This document shows positions 61,134 through 64,000 of a DNA stretch of 64,000 nucleotides, one piece after another. The stretch spans positions 1 through 64,000 of the forward strand of contig JAFQDL010000005.1 of assembly GCA_017399265.1 (NCBI GenBank), given 5' to 3'. The notes beneath the pieces are model-generated. The model ran no database searches. It saw only the letters and a program-made list of their open reading frames with translations, and was not told where the DNA came from. The DNA comes from Clostridia bacterium (GTDB taxonomy: Bacteria; Bacillota; Clostridia; Christensenellales; UBA1242). Both the position numbers and the translations under genes were made by a program. Each line of letters begins with the position of its first letter. Positions within the stretch are counted from its first letter, which is position 1.

Positions 61134-61328
61134 TTAAGCCTCTTTCTTTTCTTTGCCAACGTTAATTTTTTGTTCTCCATTATAGTATCCACATTTCTTG
61201 CATACTACATGAGGAGCTTTAAGTTCGTGACAATGAGGGCACTCAACCAAAGAAGGTGTTGTCATCTTCCAGTTTGCTTTTCTAGAATTCCTTCTTGCTT
61301 TTGAAATTTTTCCTTTAGGTGCTATCAT
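61134..61328 (-). CDS. rpmF: 50S ribosomal protein L32, zinc-binding form
   Basis: Small large-subunit protein of 64 residues beginning MIAPKGKISKARRNSRKANW. CPHC and CKKCGYYNG give the four zinc ligands. The ribosome site AAGGAGGTG is strong. A YceD/DUF177 gene often precedes rpmF in Firmicutes but is absent here; the gene has its own promoter and terminator. Confidence 0.96.
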   Translation of the reverse strand: MIAPKGKISKARRNSRKANWKMTTPSLVECPHCHELKAPHVVCKKCGYYNGEQKINVGKEKKEA

Positions 61329-61367
61329 TTTCTACACCTCCTTCAATTTTTCTAATATTGCTTGAAA

Positions 61368-61396
61368 ATTATACATTAAAACTTTTTGTTTGTCAA
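61368..61396 (-). promoter_or_regulatory. Perfect consensus promoter of rpmF
   Basis: On the minus strand, TTGACA (61396-61391) and TATAAT (61373-61368) are 17 bp apart, 39 bp before the start codon. Confidence 0.88.
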
Positions 61397-61458
61397 TGCA
61401 ATTTTGCAAAATATTTTAAAAATGTATATTAATAATCAAATTTTAATTATTTTTTAGA

Positions 61459-62649
61459 TTATTTAACTAGCTTTTCTGTTTCTTGGGCAATAACCATTTC
61501 TTCGTCTGTAGGAATAACAAACAACTTAACCTTACTATCATCTGCACCAATCTCAGAAATTTCACCACGTTTAGCACCAAAGTTTTTATCGTTATCAACT
61601 TTGATACCCATAAATTCTAAACCTTGAGTTACATCACGTCTAAGTTCAGGAGTATGCTCTCCTACACCTGCAGTAAATACAATAGCATCTACGCCACCTA
61701 ATACACCGATGTATGAACAAATATATTTCTTTATTCTATAAGAATACATATCATATGCCAATTTTACAGTTGGATCAGTCAAATTAGCAGTAATATCTCT
61801 CATATCCGATACAAAACCAGTAGCACCAAGCAGACCGCTCTCTTTGTTTAACATCTTCAATACTTCAGAAACAGTTTTTCCTTCTTTGTTGCAAATAAAT
61901 TCAATAATAGCCGGATCCAAATCACCACTTCTGGTATTCATCATAATACCTTCTAGTGGAGTAAAGCCCATAGAAGTATCAAAACTCTTACCATTTTTTA
62001 CAGCTGTAATACTTGCACCACTACCCAAGTGACAAGTAACTATATTAATATCTTTTACATCTTTGTTAAGTAGTTTTGCACATTCTTGAGTTACAAAATA
62101 ATGACTAGTACCATGTGCTCCATAACGTCTAATTTTGTAATCTTCATAATACTTTTTAGGAATACCATATCTATACACATATGGTTCAATTGATTTATGG
62201 AAACCAATATCAAATACCGCTACATTTGGTGTATTTGGGCATATTTGCATACATGCAGAAAGCCCTGCAATAGCACCTGGCATATGAAGTGGTGAGAAGT
62301 CTTTATTTACTTCAAAATCATCCAAAATTTCTTTAGTTACAACAATAGGATCAAAGTATTTTTCACCAACGTTAACAACTCTATGACCAAACGCATCAAT
62401 TTCATCTGTAGACGAAATTACGCCAATTTCTTTATCTGTCAACTTCTCTAATACTATTTCCATACCTTCTGTATGATTACGTATATCTTTTTCGAATATT
62501 GTCTCAAGACCTTTTGCTTTATATCTTAAAAATGATTTTCCTTCATTAATTCTTTCTACATTACCTTTTGCTAAAACGTCTTTAGTCTCCATATCAATAA
62601 ATTGGAACTTTAAAGAACTACTACCCGCATTAATTACTAATATTTTCAT
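61459..62649 (-). CDS. ackA: Acetate kinase
   Basis: Converts acetyl phosphate and ADP to acetate and ATP, the energy-yielding end of acetogenic fermentation. 396 residues with MKILVINAGSSSLKFQF, the catalytic-His stretch RRYGAHGTSHYFV, and EGIMMNTRSGDLDPAII with the active-site Arg. It lies 11 bp after pta, forming the usual pta-ackA operon. Confidence 0.97.
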   Translation of the reverse strand: MKILVINAGSSSLKFQFIDMETKDVLAKGNVERINEGKSFLRYKAKGLETIFEKDIRNHTEGMEIVLEKLTDKEIGVISSTDEIDAFGHRVVNVGEKYFDPIVVTKEILDDFEVNKDFSPLHMPGAIAGLSACMQICPNTPNVAVFDIGFHKSIEPYVYRYGIPKKYYEDYKIRRYGAHGTSHYFVTQECAKLLNKDVKDINIVTCHLGSGASITAVKNGKSFDTSMGFTPLEGIMMNTRSGDLDPAIIEFICNKEGKTVSEVLKMLNKESGLLGATGFVSDMRDITANLTDPTVKLAYDMYSYRIKKYICSYIGVLGGVDAIVFTAGVGEHTPELRRDVTQGLEFMGIKVDNDKNFGAKRGEISEIGADDSKVKLFVIPTDEEMVIAQETEKLVK

Positions 62650-62660
62650 CTATATTCTCC

Positions 62661-63656
62661 TTATTTTGTTTGTAATACTGTAAGTGCAATCGCTTCTACT
62701 ATTTCTTCTACATTTGCTCCACGGCTTACATCATTTATTGGTTTTCTCATACCTTGTGCAATAGGACCAATTGCCTTATATCCACCAAATCTTTGCATTA
62801 ATTTGTATCCTATATTTCCACTTTCTAAATTTGGGAATATTAAAACATTGGCTTTGCCACCAACCTTGCTGTTTGGACATTTTAATTTAGCTACTTCTTC
62901 AACAACGGCTGCATCTAATTGCATTTCGCCATCAAAATCAAAGTCTACATTTTTATCTTCAAGGATTTTTACTGCTTCTCTAACTTTCAATGCGCAGTCC
63001 CCTTCCGCACTACCTTTTGTTGAATAGCAAAGCATAGCAACTTTTGGATCCATATAACAAAGATTTCTACAAGTCTCTGCAGATTGCATTGCAAAACCTG
63101 CCAAATCATTAGCATCAGGTGCAATATTTACACCACAGTCAGAAAGCACGTAAATACTTTCCTCACCATCTACTTCTTTAATCATCACAAAGAAACTACT
63201 AACCTTAGTATTTTTATCCTTACTCTTTATGATTTGGAACGCTGGTTTAAATGTCTTTGCAGTAGAAATTTCCGCACCTGCAACCAAACCATCAGCAAGC
63301 CCCAATTCTACCATCATTGTACCAAAATAAACTGCATCTTTTAAAGTTTGATCTGCTAGTTCCATTGTCATGCCTTTATCTTTCCTAAGAGTTACTAAGG
63401 TCTCTTGCAACATTGGTCTAATATCTGATGTATTGATATTAATAACCTTTAGATTTTCACTTTCTTCAATTGAATACTTTTCAAAAGCATTGTCATCATC
63501 TGTTAGAAGTATTACTTTAGCAATATTCTGTTTTGCAGCCTCAATACCAGCTAAGGTAATTCTTTCACTAAAATATGCTTCTGGAAGAACTATTGTAGCA
63601 TATAAAGATTTTGCGTCATTTAACCATTTTTTCTCAATTTTTGTATCAAAACTCAT
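62661..63656 (-). CDS. pta: Phosphate acetyltransferase
   Basis: Converts acetyl-CoA and phosphate to acetyl phosphate, feeding AckA. The short, single-domain PTA form of about 331 residues, with GLADGLVAGAEISTAKTF, SCGV-like SDCGVNIAPDANDLAGFA and C-terminal GPIAQGMRKPINDVSRGA. I use ATG 63656; a TTG four codons earlier is in frame, and neither has a good ribosome site. Upstream gene divergent: tmcAL. Confidence 0.95.
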   Translation of the reverse strand: MSFDTKIEKKWLNDAKSLYATIVLPEAYFSERITLAGIEAAKQNIAKVILLTDDDNAFEKYSIEESENLKVININTSDIRPMLQETLVTLRKDKGMTMELADQTLKDAVYFGTMMVELGLADGLVAGAEISTAKTFKPAFQIIKSKDKNTKVSSFFVMIKEVDGEESIYVLSDCGVNIAPDANDLAGFAMQSAETCRNLCYMDPKVAMLCYSTKGSAEGDCALKVREAVKILEDKNVDFDFDGEMQLDAAVVEEVAKLKCPNSKVGGKANVLIFPNLESGNIGYKLMQRFGGYKAIGPIAQGMRKPINDVSRGANVEEIVEAIALTVLQTK

Positions 63657-63799
63657 AATTTTAACCAACTTTTAATATTTTATTTGTATTTTCAAACTAA
63701 ATTTTATATAATACTTTTAATATATTACATAAATAAATTAAGTTCTAAATAATAATACTACATTTTTTAACTGATGTAAATAAATAAATGGAGATTTTT

Positions 63800-64000
63800 A
63801 TGAAAATTTGTGCAATCATATGTGAATACAACCCACTTCATTATGGTCATCTTAACCATATTGAAGACAGTAAAAAACTTTCAGGTGCCGACGCCATCAT
63901 GTGTATAATGGCAGGTAACTTTAGTCAACGTGGAGAGCCAACTCTAGTTAATAAATATGTTAGAGCAAGAATGGCACTTGATGCAGGAGCAGATATTGTT
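63800..64000 (+). CDS. tmcAL: tRNA(Met) cytidine acetate ligase (5' end only)
   Basis: The first 67 codons are visible: MKICAIICEYNPLHYGHLNH opens the nucleotidyltransferase fold, with the HYGH motif typical of the family, and MAGNFSQRGEPTLVNK follows. TmcAL activates acetate with ATP to make N4-acetylcytidine at the tRNA(Met) anticodon. The ribosome site is TGGAG. Transcribed away from pta-ackA, whose product is acetate. The remainder lies beyond the right edge. Confidence 0.93.
   Translation, partial: MKICAIICEYNPLHYGHLNHIEDSKKLSGADAIMCIMAGNFSQRGEPTLVNKYVRARMALDAGADIV

Overview
The window is AT-rich, low-GC Gram-positive chromosomal DNA. The complete S10-spc-alpha ribosomal cluster has the Firmicutes order, with a clostridial KOW-domain gene between map and infA. 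Lipoprotein and BspA-like surface genes, sigma-A promoters of TTGACA/TATAAT type, and AGGAGG ribosome sites point to a member of the Clostridia, probably an uncultured, host-associated one. This is inference from gene content; no rRNA is present. Apart from a 185-residue secreted protein at the left and a tmcAL start at the right, every gene reads on the minus strand.

Layout. 1-2.1 kb: a D-Ala-D-Ala carboxypeptidase and a divergent small secreted protein, separated by a GC-rich 89-bp element with inverted-repeat ends. 2.3-29.9 kb: one uninterrupted 9,175-codon gene for a predicted lipoprotein of about 1 MDa. It is built of Ig-like regions, roughly 95 GLUG-type repeats, an inserted cysteine-rich block of about 340 residues with about 26 CxxC pairs, and a C-terminal domain resembling a C39-type papain-fold peptidase whose usual nucleophile position looks changed. 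It has its own consensus promoter. 30.1-32.6 kb: transketolase and a shikimate-kinase-like protein that has lost its P-loop.

32.7-48.6 kb: 31 translation and secretion genes from rpsJ to rplQ, including secY, adk, map, infA and rpoA. A second promoter with a structured leader lies before rpsM. The 521-bp region ahead of rpsJ holds two promoters and a leader of about 250 nt. 49.1-52.1 kb: a BspA-type leucine-rich-repeat surface protein with an InlB-type repeat.

52.3-63.7 kb: housekeeping genes, in order holA, comEC, a mazF-type toxin with an unfamiliar partner, acpS-recX-yigZ, eno, mnmA with a TM2 membrane protein gene, rpmF, and ackA-pta. The window ends in tmcAL, which is divergent from pta. 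Pta and AckA interconvert acetyl-CoA and acetate, and TmcAL uses acetate to modify tRNA(Met), so this junction is metabolically coherent.

The strongest candidate for undescribed biology is the giant lipoprotein, especially its DnaJ-like cysteine block and degenerate peptidase-like tail. All domain calls were made by eye.
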